A stretch of DNA of 64,000 nt from Streptomyces sp. NRRL S-350 (GCF_000719705.1 NZ_JOHO01000052.1:1-64000), one strand, 5' to 3'. Shown: positions 16,042 to 25,268, numbered from the stretch's first letter. Translations and numbers: made by a program. The notes: a model not told the origin generated them from the letters alone.

Positions 16042-17169
16042 ATGTCTCTCACCCCCACCGGCCAGGACCGCCCGGAGCTGCAGAAGGCCATCGAGGAGAT
16101 CGTCGAGTCCGGTTTCGCCGGCATGCAGCTGCGCGTGAACGACGAGCGGGGCGAGTGGACCGGCAGCGCCGGGGTGCGCAAGCTGGGCGAGAGCGCCAAG
16201 CCACCGACCGACGGGCGGTTCCGGATCGGCAGCACCACCAAGACCTTCACCGCGACCACGGTCCTGCGGCTGGTGGCCGACGGCAGGATCGGGCTCGACA
16301 GTCCGGCCGACGACTACCTGCCCGAGTTCGGGCTGGACCGGCGGATCACCGTGCGGATGCTGCTGCAGCACACCAGCGGGCTGTTCAACTTCACCGGCGA
16401 GTACTACGACGACGGGACGGTCGCGCCGGGGATCCCCTGGCAGGGCCAGGAGTACGTGGACAACCAGTTCCACACCTACCAGCCCCGGGAACTGGTGCGG
16501 CTGGCACTGTCCAAGCCCGCGCGGTTCGAGCCGGGAACGGACTGGAGCTACTCCAACACCAACTACGTCCTGGCCAGGCTCCTGGTCGAGAACGTCACCG
16601 GCCGTCCGTTCGCCGAGGAGGTGCACCGGCTGATCCTGCAGCCGCTGGGACTGACGGGCACCGTGGTGCCGGACGCCTCACCGGAGATCCCCGAGCCGCA
16701 CGCCCACGGCTACTACCGGTACGAGCACGCCGGCCAGTGGAAGGTCGTCGACGTCACCCGCTTCAACGTCTCCTGGATCTCGGCCGCCGGCGACATGATC
16801 TCCACCACCGAGGACCTCCACACGTTCTTCTCCGCGCTGATGGGCGGCAGGATCCTGCCGGACTCCCTGCTGGCCGAGATGCGCACCGCGCACCCCAAAC
16901 TGGGTTACGGCCTGGGGCTGTTCGCGGAGGAGACCGACGGCGGCACCGTCTACCACCACAACGGCGGCTTCTTCGGCTGGGCGGCGCTGATGTACAGCAC
17001 GCCCGACGGCAGCACCACCCTGACCGCCTCACTGACCGCCGGTGACGCCGAACTCGACTTCGCCGCCACGGCCCAGGCCTTCCAGAAGGCGCAGCAGCGG
17101 CTCGTCAAGGAGGTGTTCGGCGGCGGGCAGGGCGGGCCGGCCCCCACCACGGGCGGGTCGGCGCAGTAG
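16042..17169 (+). CDS. serine hydrolase (class C beta-lactamase/DD-peptidase family)
   Basis: 375 residues from ATG at 16042, with AAGGAG 10 bases upstream. The active-site motifs are complete: SxxK in GSTTKTF (about residue 64), YxN in WSYSNTNY, and the third motif HNGG near the C-terminus. The family includes AmpC-like lactamases, D-aminopeptidases, esterases and DD-carboxypeptidases. There is no signal peptide, so it probably acts in the cytosol, perhaps as an esterase or peptidase rather than on cell wall. Its likely operon partner is the DUF4097 gene. A short tandem repeat of AACCGC (about 16005-16028) lies just before the ribosome site. Confidence 0.88.
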   Translation: MSLTPTGQDRPELQKAIEEIVESGFAGMQLRVNDERGEWTGSAGVRKLGESAKPPTDGRFRIGSTTKTFTATTVLRLVADGRIGLDSPADDYLPEFGLDRRITVRMLLQHTSGLFNFTGEYYDDGTVAPGIPWQGQEYVDNQFHTYQPRELVRLALSKPARFEPGTDWSYSNTNYVLARLLVENVTGRPFAEEVHRLILQPLGLTGTVVPDASPEIPEPHAHGYYRYEHAGQWKVVDVTRFNVSWISAAGDMISTTEDLHTFFSALMGGRILPDSLLAEMRTAHPKLGYGLGLFAEETDGGTVYHHNGGFFGWAALMYSTPDGSTTLTASLTAGDAELDFAATAQAFQKAQQRLVKEVFGGGQGGPAPTTGGSAQ

Positions 17170-17332
17170 CGGGGCCGGGCAGCGGCCCAACGGCCCAACG
17201 GCTCGCCGGCGGTTTCCGCGGCGGCCGGGGGCCCGTCACTTCTCGCACAGCCTGCGGAAGCACTGCCGCAGGTCGCGCACCAGCCGGTCCGGTGCGCGGT
17301 GGGCGGCCCGGCCGGGCCCCGGGGCGGGCCGG

Positions 17333-18124
17333 TCAGTGCAGGGCGCTGACCGCGCGGGCGATGACGAGCAGGGACGTGACGAGTGCGGCGATGCTCTCCA
17401 CGCTCATGAGGACCTTCGCCCGGGCGGAGAGCGGCATGGTGTCGGTCGGGCTGAACGCGGTGGAGTTGGTCACCGACACGTAGAGGTAGTCGATCAGCGT
17501 CGGGGCCCAGTCGCAGGAGCGGCTGGAACCGTCGGCGACCTCCTCCACCGCGTCGTGGTTCTCGTCCTGGGAGAAGCGGAAGTCCGCGAGCGGGAGTTCG
17601 GTGCGCGGCACCTGGGTGCGGACGACCGGGCCGCCGCGGTCGAGTTCCCAGAACGCGAGACCGAAGACGATGACGTCGGTGGCCCAGACCTGGAAGGCGG
17701 CGATCAGCAGCGAGCCGCCGTCCTTGACGTCCGTGGCCACCAGCGCGTGGACGAGCAGTCCCAGGGCCAGCAGGTTGCTGACGCCGATCATGCCGACCAG
17801 GGTCAGGGACAGGGTTCTGGACAGCCGGTTCTGGCGGGTCATCCGGTGCGGGTTCACCGCGACCAGCGGAATCAGGAGCAGCACCTCGAGGGCCGGCAGG
17901 ACGTAGCGCGGGCCGACGAGCAGGGGCTCGGGCAGGGCGAGGTAGAGCAGGATCGCTACGACGGTGGCCGCCATCGCCGGCAGTCGGGCCTCGCCGCGGC
18001 GCTCGTGGCGGGGGTGGCGCCGCTGCATCGGCGCCCGGTGGACGTTCGGTGCTTGGTGGGCGTCCGCCGGCTCGTGGGCGTCCGGTGCTTGGTGGGCGTT
18101 CGCTGCCTGGCTGTCCGTGGTCAT
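17333..18124 (-). CDS. multi-pass membrane protein, ion-channel-like C-terminus
   Basis: 263 residues from ATG at 18124. The first 45 residues are His/Pro/Ala-rich with imperfect repeats of NAHQAPDAHEPADAHQAP type and are probably disordered or metal-binding. About five hydrophobic segments follow (MAATVVAILLYLAL, YVLPALEVLLLIPLVAV, SLTLVGMIGVSNLLALGLLV, FQVWATDVIVFGLAFW and the last near ALVTSLLVIARAVSAL). The loop YLYVSVTNSTAFSPTDTMPL before the last helix resembles the pore-loop region of two-TM potassium channels and of DUF1345-like proteins. Transport of an ion is only suggested. Confidence 0.75.
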   Translation of the reverse strand: MTTDSQAANAHQAPDAHEPADAHQAPNVHRAPMQRRHPRHERRGEARLPAMAATVVAILLYLALPEPLLVGPRYVLPALEVLLLIPLVAVNPHRMTRQNRLSRTLSLTLVGMIGVSNLLALGLLVHALVATDVKDGGSLLIAAFQVWATDVIVFGLAFWELDRGGPVVRTQVPRTELPLADFRFSQDENHDAVEEVADGSSRSCDWAPTLIDYLYVSVTNSTAFSPTDTMPLSARAKVLMSVESIAALVTSLLVIARAVSALH

Positions 18125-18348
18125 CTCGGCGGGTCTCCTGGGGTCGGCGTGGCTGACCGGCGGTTTCCCCGGCAAGCGGCGTCCACTCCCGGCCCCGGGG
18201 CGCGGCCGGCCGGAAGGTCGGAATGTACGGAAAGCGCCGAAGCGGTCGGAACGTACGGAAAGCGCCGTCGTGGGATGCATGCTCCGGCGGGACGGGGGCA
18301 GCCGACAGCCGTACCACGAAGACGGACCCCTTCGACGAGGAGGCAGTT

Positions 18349-18696
18349 GTGACCAGTGGACTGTGGGACTACGGCAACGCCGAGGGCTACGCCCCGGGCA
18401 CGGACCTGACGGGCTACCGGGTCGAGGCCGAGGACGGTCACATCGGCAAGGTCGACCGGCACACCGAGGACGTCGACTCCGCGCACATCGTGGTCGACAC
18501 CGGCCCGTGGATCTTCGGCCGCGAGGTCCTGCTCCCGGCGGGCACGATCCGGCGCGTGGACACCGGCGAGCGGACGGTGTGGGTGAACCGGACGAAGGAC
18601 GAGGTGAAGAACTCGCCGGAGTACGACAAGGACCGGCACACCGCGGACCCCGACTACCACCGGACGATCGGCGGCTACTACGGCGGGGTCGTCTGA
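18349..18696 (+). CDS. PRC-barrel domain protein
   Basis: 115 residues from GTG at 18349, with GAGGAGG as ribosome site. Residues 20-75 form a PRC-barrel: DLTGYRVEAEDGHIGKVDRH begins the domain and IVVDTGPWIFGREVLLPAGT carries the FGR-VLLP motif of stress-associated PRC proteins. The tail is Tyr/Gly-rich. Such proteins appear with general stress genes in streptomycetes; molecular partners are unknown. It has its own terminator. Confidence 0.9.
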   Translation: MTSGLWDYGNAEGYAPGTDLTGYRVEAEDGHIGKVDRHTEDVDSAHIVVDTGPWIFGREVLLPAGTIRRVDTGERTVWVNRTKDEVKNSPEYDKDRHTADPDYHRTIGGYYGGVV

Positions 18697-18720
18697 CCCC
18701 ACCGGCTGGACCGCCCCACC

Positions 18721-18756
18721 CAGCAGGGCCCCGACCTCCCGGTCGGGGCCCTGCTG
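18721..18756 (+). terminator. perfect hairpin terminator
   Basis: 16-bp perfect stem (18721-18736 with 18741-18756) and TCCC loop, 25 bases after the PRC-barrel gene. It lies between convergent genes and can serve both. Confidence 0.85.
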
Positions 18757-18845
18757 TCCGTCTGCGCCTTCACCGGTTCCGGGCCCGCTCCCGCCGCCCG
18801 GTCCTGCGGGCGGGCGGCGGGAGCGGGCCGGTACCCGCGGGGGAG

Positions 18846-19595
18846 CTACTTGCCGGCCGCCGCCATGGAGGCGACCGCTTCGGCCACGGTGGAGCGGTAG
18901 ATGCCCATCTGCGGGTTCAGGACGTGGACGCCGCTGCCGAGGGGGAAGTTGCGGGTGTTCGCGAGGGGCATGTCGCCCTCGTCGTCGACCAGGACGTTGA
19001 GTTCGTCGATGCCCGGGGCGGTGCCGGTGGTGGCGCCGCTCGGGTCGAGATCGATCACCGCATAGGCCTTCTGGCCCGCCGCGACCGGGAAGCGCAGCGT
19101 GCCGCTGGCGAGGATCGGCTTGAGGTTGTTGCTCCGGTCGCGGGCCGCGGAGTTGCCGAGGTCGACCCCGGGCGACGAGCTGAGGCTGCAGGCGCCCGCA
19201 CCGGTGTTGTGCACCTCGATCACCCACTGGCTCGGGGATCCGGCGCGTGCCGTCGCCTGGATCGCGAGGTTCTGGATGTCGCACGGGCGGGCGTCGGAGC
19301 CGGTACCCGCGCCGCCGGGCCGGGCGCCGGCCGACGGGCTCGCGGCGGGCGGTGTCTGCGCGGGGCGGGTGGCGGTGTGCGAAGTCCCGCCGGCGGGGGG
19401 CGTGTTCGCGGTGGGGGCACCGGGGGCCGGGTTGCCCGCGGGCGGGGGCGTGACGGCCACCGTGGCGGATGCGGTGGCCGCCGGGCCGCCGGCCGAGTCG
19501 GCGTTGTCCGGCCCGCAGGCGGTCAGCGCGAGCCCTGCCCCGACGACGAGGACGGCGCAGGCGAGCAGCGGGCGGCGGTGGCGGCGGACGGACAT
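18846..19595 (-). CDS. DUF4232 lipoprotein
   Basis: 249 residues from ATG at 19595. The N-terminal hydrophobic stretch ends in the lipobox LTAC, so export and lipid anchoring are predicted. A long Pro/Ala/Gly/Thr-rich linker to about residue 95 precedes the DUF4232 beta-sandwich (PCDIQNLAIQAT, SQWVIEVHNTGAGACSLSSS, GQKAYAVIDLDPSG). The first and central cysteines of the domain (PCDI and GACS) likely form a disulfide. Function unknown; it may bind a cell-envelope component. A second DUF4232-type lipoprotein occurs at 45487-46500. Confidence 0.85.
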   Translation of the reverse strand: MSVRRHRRPLLACAVLVVGAGLALTACGPDNADSAGGPAATASATVAVTPPPAGNPAPGAPTANTPPAGGTSHTATRPAQTPPAASPSAGARPGGAGTGSDARPCDIQNLAIQATARAGSPSQWVIEVHNTGAGACSLSSSPGVDLGNSAARDRSNNLKPILASGTLRFPVAAGQKAYAVIDLDPSGATTGTAPGIDELNVLVDDEGDMPLANTRNFPLGSGVHVLNPQMGIYRSTVAEAVASMAAAGK

Positions 19596-19776
19596 GGTGG
19601 CTCCCCGAGGACGGTTGTGTGCTGACTGCTTTGTCACTCCACATGACGGTGGGCCGACGGCTTCCGGTGGCATGATCGGCGTCACAATCGCCCGGACATG
19701 ACGGCGACGGGACTGTGACATCGGGTCAGGTGCGGCGGGGTTGACACGGCGCCCTCAAGCCGCAGCGGAGGGGCCG

Positions 19777-20232
19777 TCAGTCGTGGCCGGCGGCGAAGGG
19801 GCCCTCGTCGACGAAGCGGCGCAGGAGGCGGGCGAAGGCCTGGGCGTCGGCCTGGGGCCAGGTGGCGAGGGAGTCCTCGATGCCGGCGGCGAGCCGCTGC
19901 CGGGTGGCGGCGACGACGGCGCGGCCGTCGTCGGTGAGGGTGAGCAGGGTGGCGCGGGCGTCGGCCGGGTCCGGGTGGCGTCGGAGCAGTCCGGCCTGTT
20001 CGAGGCGGTCGGCGCGGCGGGTGACGGTGGTGCGGTCCAGGCCGATCTCGCGGCCGAGGTCGGCGGCGCTGCGGGGGCCGGTGCGGGCCAGGCCGCTGAG
20101 GACCGGGTAGGTGAGGTCGTCGACCGCCTCCCCCAGCCCTTCGGTCAGGCGGGTGTAGAGGCGGGCGCGGGTGCTGCGCCGCAGGAGGAGTCCGAGGGCG
20201 TCGGCGATGTCGCGGCCTGTCGTGTCGTTCAC
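19777..20232 (-). CDS. MarR-family transcriptional regulator
   Basis: 151 residues. Winged helix-turn-helix with recognition helix in RSAADLGREIGLDRTTVTRR and wing LLRRHPDPADARATLLTLTD (the D-x-R motif). Dimerisation helices flank it. It is divergent from the SnoaL-like gene at 20349, with 116 bases between that hold a palindrome. By position and family it most likely represses itself and the neighbour and responds to a small molecule; the ligand is unknown. Confidence 0.9.
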   Translation of the reverse strand: MNDTTGRDIADALGLLLRRSTRARLYTRLTEGLGEAVDDLTYPVLSGLARTGPRSAADLGREIGLDRTTVTRRADRLEQAGLLRRHPDPADARATLLTLTDDGRAVVAATRQRLAAGIEDSLATWPQADAQAFARLLRRFVDEGPFAAGHD

Positions 20233-20280
20233 CCCTCCAGATTAGCGTGCGCGGGACACGCTTTTCCGGTACGGTCATAA

Positions 20281-20297
20281 GCGTGCTCAAGGCACGC
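20281..20297. promoter_or_regulatory. palindromic operator candidate
   Basis: GCGTGC-TCAAG-GCACGC, a perfect 6-bp inverted repeat with 5-bp spacer, between the divergent MarR and SnoaL-like genes. CATAAG just before it could be a -10 element for the SnoaL-like gene. Confidence 0.5.
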
Positions 20298-20348
20298 ATC
20301 TCGCTCGATCCGCAGCGGGATCCCCCGCACCGACCCGAAGGAACCCCC

Positions 20349-20741
20349 ATGCACCGCACCGACGTCCGCGCCGCCCTCACCGACCTGCTCCTCACCCCCG
20401 GCCTCGACCTGGACGAGGCCGCCGACCGGCACTTCGCCCCCGACTACCGCCAGCGCACCGACGGGAGCTGGGCGGACCGCGACGAGTTCCTCACCCACAT
20501 CGCCCACCTGCGCACGGTCCTCGCCGACGGCTCCGTCGAGGTCCACGACGAACTCGCGGCCGGCGACCGCTACGCCGACCGCCACACCATGACCGTCGTC
20601 AAGACCGACGGGTCCACCGTCCGCATGGAGGTCTACCTCTTCGGCGAGTTCGCCCCCGACGGCCGCTTCCGCCGCATCGAGGAGACCACCCTCCTGCTCG
20701 AGGGCGGCGACGGCGACCGGAACCTCGGCAGTGCCCGCTGA
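20349..20741 (+). CDS. SnoaL-like/NTF2-fold protein
   Basis: 130 residues from ATG at 20349 with GAAGGA ahead of it. The helix LDEAADRHFAPDYRQRTDGS with following WADRDEFLTHIAHLR and the strands EVHDELAAGDRYADRHTMTV, STVRMEVYLFGEF and GRFRRIEETTLLL fit a SnoaL/NTF2 cone fold. These are ligand-binding or isomerase domains for hydrophobic substrates, or ester-cyclase-like proteins. The divergent MarR gene and shared palindrome suggest it is induced by a compound. The substrate is unknown. Confidence 0.8.
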   Translation: MHRTDVRAALTDLLLTPGLDLDEAADRHFAPDYRQRTDGSWADRDEFLTHIAHLRTVLADGSVEVHDELAAGDRYADRHTMTVVKTDGSTVRMEVYLFGEFAPDGRFRRIEETTLLLEGGDGDRNLGSAR

Positions 20742-20770
20742 TCCCCGCTCCGCCCGGGTAGGGTCGGCCA

Positions 20771-21391
20771 ATGGCGAAGTACTTCGACGTGCACCCGCAG
20801 ACCCCCCAGGCCCGCACCATCGGCACCGTGGCCGACAGCCTCCGCTCCGGCGCCCTCATCGCATACCCCACCGACTCCTGTTTCGCCCTGGGCTGCCGCA
20901 TGGGCAACCACGAGGGCCTCGAACGGATCCGGTCGATCCGGCGTCTCGACGACCGCCACCACTTCACGTTGATGTGCGAGGACTTCGCCCAGCTGGGCCA
21001 GTTCGTCCACATCGACAACGCCGTCTTCCGCGCCGTCAAGGCGGCGACACCGGGCAGCTACACCTTCATCCTCCCCGCCACCAAGGAGGTCCCGCGCCGG
21101 CTGATGCACCCGAAGAAGAAGACGGTGGGCGTGCGGATCCCCGACCACGCCGTCACACGGGCCCTGCTCGCCGAACTCGGCGAGCCCCTCCTCTCCAGCA
21201 CCCTGCTGCTGCCCGGCGAGGACGAGCCGATGACCCAGGGGTGGGAGATCAAGGAGCGGCTCGACCACGTGCTGGACGCCGTGGTGGATTCCGGCGACTG
21301 CGGGACGGAACCGACGACGGTCGTCGACTTCTCCGGCGGCACGGCGGAGATCGTCCGACGCGGCGCGGGCGATCCCGCGCGCTTCGAGTGA
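20771..21391 (+). CDS. YciO/Sua5/TsaC-family protein (threonylcarbamoyl-AMP synthase-like)
   Basis: 206 residues. PTDSCFALGC after SLRSGALIAY is the first signature of the Sua5/YciO/YrdC fold; RIRSIRRLDDRHHFTLMCED and GSYTFILPATKEVPRRL carry the nucleotide- and RNA-binding KR-rich patches; VGVRIPDHAV and LLSSTL complete the domain. Family members make threonylcarbamoyl-AMP for the t6A37 modification of tRNA; the YciO branch is a related group whose role is less sure. TAGGGT (20758-20763) lies 7 bases before the ATG with no ribosome site, so a leaderless mRNA is likely. A separate housekeeping tsaC is expected elsewhere. Confidence 0.88.
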   Translation: MAKYFDVHPQTPQARTIGTVADSLRSGALIAYPTDSCFALGCRMGNHEGLERIRSIRRLDDRHHFTLMCEDFAQLGQFVHIDNAVFRAVKAATPGSYTFILPATKEVPRRLMHPKKKTVGVRIPDHAVTRALLAELGEPLLSSTLLLPGEDEPMTQGWEIKERLDHVLDAVVDSGDCGTEPTTVVDFSGGTAEIVRRGAGDPARFE

Positions 21392-21587
21392 CGAGGCGCT
21401 CGCGCTGACAGGGCGGCGGGGGTGGCGGCGGGCAGGGGCGGGGGCAGCGCCGGCGGCGCCGCCGGGCAGGTGGCGCGGATCACAGCGGGGCAGCGGCGGT
21501 CGGCGAAATGCGGAGGCCGCCGAGGTGGTTGGCACGGGCAACCGTTTTCCGACCCGGCGCACACCACCGGTACCCGCGAGGATCCCC

Positions 21588-22733
21588 ATGACCGTCACCG
21601 AGCCCGCCGCCTCCGCCGACCCCGCCGCCTCCCGCGCGGCCGGGATCCTGTCCCGCCCCGTCACGATCAACGGGCTGACCGTGCCCAACCGCATCGTGAT
21701 GGCGCCGATGACGCGCAGCTTCTCCCCCGGCGGCGTGCCCGGCGAGGACGTGCGCTCGTACTACGCGCGCCGCGCCGCCGCGGGCGTGGGCCTGATCGTC
21801 ACCGAGGGGACGTACGTCGGCCACGAGTCCGCCGGCCAGAGCGACGCCATCCCGCGCTTCCACGGGGAGGAGCAGCTGGCCGGGTGGGCCCGCGTCGCCG
21901 AGGACGTCCACGCGGCGGGCGGCACCATCGTGCCGCAGCTCTGGCACATCGGCATGGTGCGCAAGCAGGGTGACCCGCCGTTCGCCGACGCCCCCGCCGT
22001 CGGCCCCTCCGGCATCCGGCTGGACGGCACCGAGGGCACGGGGCGGGCGATGACCCGCACCGACCTGGACGCCGTCATCGGCGCGTTCGCCGAGGCCGCC
22101 GAGGCCGCCGAGCGGATCGGCTTCGACGGCGTCGAGCTGCACGGCGCCCACGGCTACCTGCTCGACCAGTTCCTGTGGGCGGGCACCAACCGCCGCACCG
22201 ACGCCTACGGCGGCGACCCGGTCGCCCGGACGAAGTTCACGGCCGAGCTCGTCGCCGCGGTGCGCGAGCGCGTCTCCCCCGAGTTCCCGGTGATCTTCCG
22301 CTACTCGCAGTGGAAGGCGGAGAACTACGACGCCCGCCTCGCCGAGACCCCCCAGGAGCTGGAGGCGATCCTCACCCCGCTCGCCGAGGCCGGCGTCGAC
22401 GCCTTCCACGCCTCGACCCGCCGCTACTGGATCCCCGAGTTCGACGGCTCGGACCTCAACCTGGCCGGCTGGACCAGGAAGCTCACCGGCCGGCCCGCCA
22501 TCACCGTCGGCTCCGTCGGCCTCGACGGCGACTTCGTCCGCGCCTTCATGGGCGAGGGCGCCCCGGTCCAGGGCATCGACGACCTGCTCGACCGGCTGGA
22601 GCGCGACGAGTTCGACCTGGTGGCCGTCGGCCGCGCCCTCCTCCAGGACCCGCAGTGGGCCGCCAAGGTCCTCTCCGGCCGCTTCGCCGACCTGCGGCCC
22701 TACGACGCCGCCGCGCTGCGCACCCTCAGCTGA
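21588..22733 (+). CDS. Old Yellow Enzyme family alkene reductase
   Basis: 381 residues from ATG at 21588. FMN-dependent (beta/alpha)8 barrel: NRIVMAPMTRSFSPGG opens the barrel, VPQLWHIGMV is the substrate-site region, HGAHGYLLDQFL holds the catalytic-type motif, TNRRTDAYGG the conserved loop and LVAVGRALLQDPQW the flavin-phosphate site. It resembles 12-oxophytodienoate reductase/N-ethylmaleimide reductase enzymes that reduce activated C=C bonds using NAD(P)H. The usual HxxN pair is HGAH here with H at both positions, as in many OYEs. No operon partner is visible. The 196 bases before it hold no gene. Confidence 0.9.
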   Translation: MTVTEPAASADPAASRAAGILSRPVTINGLTVPNRIVMAPMTRSFSPGGVPGEDVRSYYARRAAAGVGLIVTEGTYVGHESAGQSDAIPRFHGEEQLAGWARVAEDVHAAGGTIVPQLWHIGMVRKQGDPPFADAPAVGPSGIRLDGTEGTGRAMTRTDLDAVIGAFAEAAEAAERIGFDGVELHGAHGYLLDQFLWAGTNRRTDAYGGDPVARTKFTAELVAAVRERVSPEFPVIFRYSQWKAENYDARLAETPQELEAILTPLAEAGVDAFHASTRRYWIPEFDGSDLNLAGWTRKLTGRPAITVGSVGLDGDFVRAFMGEGAPVQGIDDLLDRLERDEFDLVAVGRALLQDPQWAAKVLSGRFADLRPYDAAALRTLS

Positions 22734-22814
22734 CCCCCCGCCGGCTGACCACCGCGCCCGCGGCCCCCTTGCCCGGCGGATAATGGCGGGGGCCGCGGGC
22801 CGGCGGCGCCGGTG

Positions 22815-22842
22815 CGGTACCGGCGGTACCGGCGGTACCGGT
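22815..22842. repeat. short tandem repeat (9-bp unit, three copies)
   Basis: GGTACCGGC is repeated about three times directly upstream of the small gene at 22869. It contains nested palindromes (GGTACC) and may be a simple-sequence expansion. Confidence 0.6.
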
Positions 22843-22868
22843 CGACGGAGAGAAGAGGCAGAGGACGG

Positions 22869-23243
22869 ATGACCCTGAAGGAAGGCCGGCGCGTCAGGTT
22901 GGCCGAGGACCTCGCGATCGGCGAGGCCGTCGCCGGGGAGCCCGGGGCCGTCGTCGGGTTCCTCTCGCTGGGAGCCGGCGCGGAGGGCACCGTCGAGCGG
23001 GTGGACGGGGAGCTCCCGGAGAGCCATGAGGTGCGCGAGTACCGGCGCCTCACCGCGCTGTTCGAGGACTACGGGCACACCATGCCGACGGCCAGCCGCG
23101 AGCGCCTGGTGGCGCAGATCGCCGAGCTGGAACCGCAGTGGGCCGCGCACCGGGAAGAGGGAAGCCGGGTGACGGTCCGGGTCCGGCTGGACAACGGCTT
23201 CGTCCTCGACGGGGCGCACCAGGACATCCTCACCCCCCTGTGA
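22869..23243 (+). CDS. small conserved hypothetical protein
   Basis: 124 residues from ATG at 22869, preceded by GAGAAGAGG. The ends look like a small beta-barrel (MTLKEGRRVRLAEDLAIGEA, GAEGTVERVDGEL, RVTVRVRLDNGFVLDGAHQD), with a charged helical insertion in the middle (HEVREYRRLTALFEDYG and RERLVAQIAELEPQW). The glycine-rich strands resemble SH3/KOW-like barrels. No family is recognised and no partner is evident. Confidence 0.75.
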   Translation: MTLKEGRRVRLAEDLAIGEAVAGEPGAVVGFLSLGAGAEGTVERVDGELPESHEVREYRRLTALFEDYGHTMPTASRERLVAQIAELEPQWAAHREEGSRVTVRVRLDNGFVLDGAHQDILTPL

Positions 23244-23326
23244 CGGGTGCCGTGGGCCGGCCCGGGTGGGGCCGGCAGGCTGTACCCGTCGGGGCGCTGC
23301 CGGGCGCCCTCGGAGAGGGGGCCCTG

Positions 23327-24331
23327 GTGGGGGACGGATCGACGGCTCGGCGGGTGCCCCCGCTGGATCCGCAGGTGGGGGCCGCGGTGGCGGCCGCGGT
23401 GGCGGCCGCCGGTGAGCGGGCGCGGCAGGTGCTCACCCCGGAGGGCCTGACGGCGTGGCAGGAGCGCGACGCCGCCGCCCGGCCCCGTCCGACGCTCGAC
23501 CGGTTGCGCGACGGCGGCCGGTTCGAGGTGGCGGAGGTGCGCGTGCCGCGGGCCGACGGCTGCGGCGACGTCACGCTCGTCAGCGCGCGGCCCGCCGGGG
23601 TCCGCGAGGAGCTGCCGTTGCTGTACTACGTGCACGGCGGCGGGATGGTGACGGGCAACGCGTGGTCGGTCCTGCCCCGGCTGCTGCGCGCGTGGGCGCT
23701 GCCCCTGGGGCTGGCGGTCGTCTCCGTGGAGTACCGGCTGGCGCCGCGCACCCGGTTCCCCGGGGCCGTCGAGGACTGCTACGCCGGACTCGCCTGGGCC
23801 ACCGGGCACGCGGGCGTGCTGGGCGTGGACGCGCGGCGGGTGGTCGTCGGCGGCAAGAGCGCCGGTGGCGGCCTCGCCGCGGCCCTGGCCCTGCTGGCCC
23901 GCGACCGCGGCGCCCCGGCCCCGGTCGGCCAGCTGCTGCTGAGCCCGATGCTCGACGACCGCGGTGACACCTTCTCCAGCCACCAGATGGCCGGCCACGA
24001 CACCTGGGACCGCACCTCCGGCGCCACCGCCTGGCAGGCCGTACTCGGCAGCCGCTACGGCGCCGCCGACCTTTCGCCGTACGCCGCCCCGGCCCGCGCC
24101 ACCGACCTGTCCCGGCTGCCGGCGGCGTACGTCGACGTCGGGTCCGCCGAGACGCTCCGGGACGAGGCCGTCGCCTACGCCGACGCGATCTGGCAGGCGG
24201 GCGGCGAAGCCGAACTGCACGTGTGGCCCGGCGCCTGCCACGGCTTCGACACCCTCGCCCCCGACGCGGCCCTCACCCGGGACGCCCACGACGCCCGCAC
24301 CCGCTGGCTGCGACGCGTCCTCGGGCGGTGA
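23327..24331 (+). CDS. alpha/beta hydrolase (hormone-sensitive lipase family esterase)
   Basis: 334 residues, most likely from GTG at 23327 with GGAGAGGGG upstream. Motifs in order: YVHGGGM (oxyanion-hole HGGG) near residue 103, [20 protein letters not shown], nucleophile GKSAGGG (serine in the GxSxG elbow), aspartate in [14 protein letters not shown], and catalytic histidine in ACHGFD. This is the bacterial HSL (family IV) esterase arrangement, acting on short-chain esters in the cytosol. No signal peptide. The substrate is unknown. Confidence 0.9.
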   Translation: MGDGSTARRVPPLDPQVGAAVAAAVAAAGERARQVLTPEGLTAWQERDAAARPRPTLDRLRDGGRFEVAEVRVPRADGCGDVTLVSARPAGVREELPLLYYVHGGGMVTGNAWSVLPRLLRAWALPLGLAVVSVEYRLAPRTRFPGAVEDCYAGLAWATGHAGVLGVDARRVVVGGKSAGGGLAAALALLARDRGAPAPVGQLLLSPMLDDRGDTFSSHQMAGHDTWDRTSGATAWQAVLGSRYGAADLSPYAAPARATDLSRLPAAYVDVGSAETLRDEAVAYADAIWQAGGEAELHVWPGACHGFDTLAPDAALTRDAHDARTRWLRRVLGR

Positions 24332-24481
24332 CCCCGGCCCGGGCCGACGGCACACGCCGCCCACGGGGGCCCAGCGCGCCGACGGGTACAGCGATTTCGA
24401 GACAACCGGGAGAGTCCGGCGGGCAGCCGCGGCCCGGCCCCGCCGGAGCCGGACGGTTCCCGGTGCCGAACGCCAACCCGC

Positions 24482-24544
24482 TGGGTGCCGGAGGAGAACC
24501 CGCAGTTCGTCGTCGACCGGCTGCACCAACTGCCGGCCCGCTGA
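24482..24544 (+). pseudogene. C-terminal remnant of an alpha/beta hydrolase gene
   Basis: Twenty codons reading [20 protein letters not shown] and a stop look like the end of an epoxide hydrolase/haloperoxidase-type alpha/beta hydrolase, where W follows the catalytic histidine. Nothing upstream in frame belongs to such a protein. The rest of the gene-free stretch 24332-24701 is Gly/Pro-rich sequence with a degenerate GGGGCCG repeat near 24600. Confidence 0.45.
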
Positions 24545-24701
24545 CCCGGGGCCGGAGCCGAGCACCGGGGCCGGGAACGGGAACGGGAAGGCGAGGCCCG
24601 GGGCCGAAGGCCCGGGGCCGGGGCCGGGGCCGGTACCCCTGGACGGGTCCGGCTGGGAGTCGGGGGGCGCCCCCGGCCGAGGAGGCCGGGGGCGCCCGGG
24701 G

Positions 24702-24929
24702 TCAGAGTTTGTACATCTCGGTGTACGGCTGGGTGATGCGTTCCTGCCGTGAGCCGAAGTCGACGAGGACCGCGATGTCGCTGTCGGCTTCGACGGCGAT
24801 GGCCCGGCCGAGGCCGAACCTGTCGTGGGTGACCCGGTCGCCGACGGCGAAGTGCTTGCGCGGCGCCTCCACCCGGGCCTTGAAGGGGCTGGTGGGCAGG
24901 GGGCGGCGGACTGCTGCAAATTTCGTCAT
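24702..24929 (-). CDS. small Tudor/SH3-like protein
   Basis: 75 residues from ATG at 24929. The core [20 protein letters not shown] followed by [20 protein letters not shown] has the GD-V-H--FG-G pattern of the small beta-barrel at the C-terminus of UvrD/PcrA helicases and of CarD-like proteins, which contact RNA polymerase or nucleic acid. A basic N-terminal tail ([10 protein letters not shown]) precedes it. It could bind RNA polymerase or nucleic acid; this is inference from the fold. The neighbours are the cold-shock gene and the esterase. Confidence 0.75.
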   Translation of the reverse strand: MTKFAAVRRPLPTSPFKARVEAPRKHFAVGDRVTHDRFGLGRAIAVEADSDIAVLVDFGSRQERITQPYTEMYKL

Positions 24930-25268
24930 TCCCTCCAGTATGCGCCGGAAGGCGCGAGCGCGGGAGTTTCCGGCGCATACGAGTTCGGGACAGCCCGGAA
25001 ACGCCGGGCGCGCCCTCCCTCGCGCTCCCTCGACGGCGCCGGCGGGGGTGGTGCGACTCCTTCACGGGGCGGTCGCCGCGCCGCGTGCGCTCCGCCTCCG
25101 CGGAAATCTTTCCCCGGGATCCGCCGGCCCCGGCGGGGTCCGTCCGCACGCCCAACCAGCCCGCCCTCCACGAGGGTTGGCGCCCCCGCCCGGCCGCGGG
25201 CGGCCGCCCCGGCGGGCCCCCCGCGAAACCGGGGCCGAAATAATCCGCCACGACGGTCCGCAGCCTGC

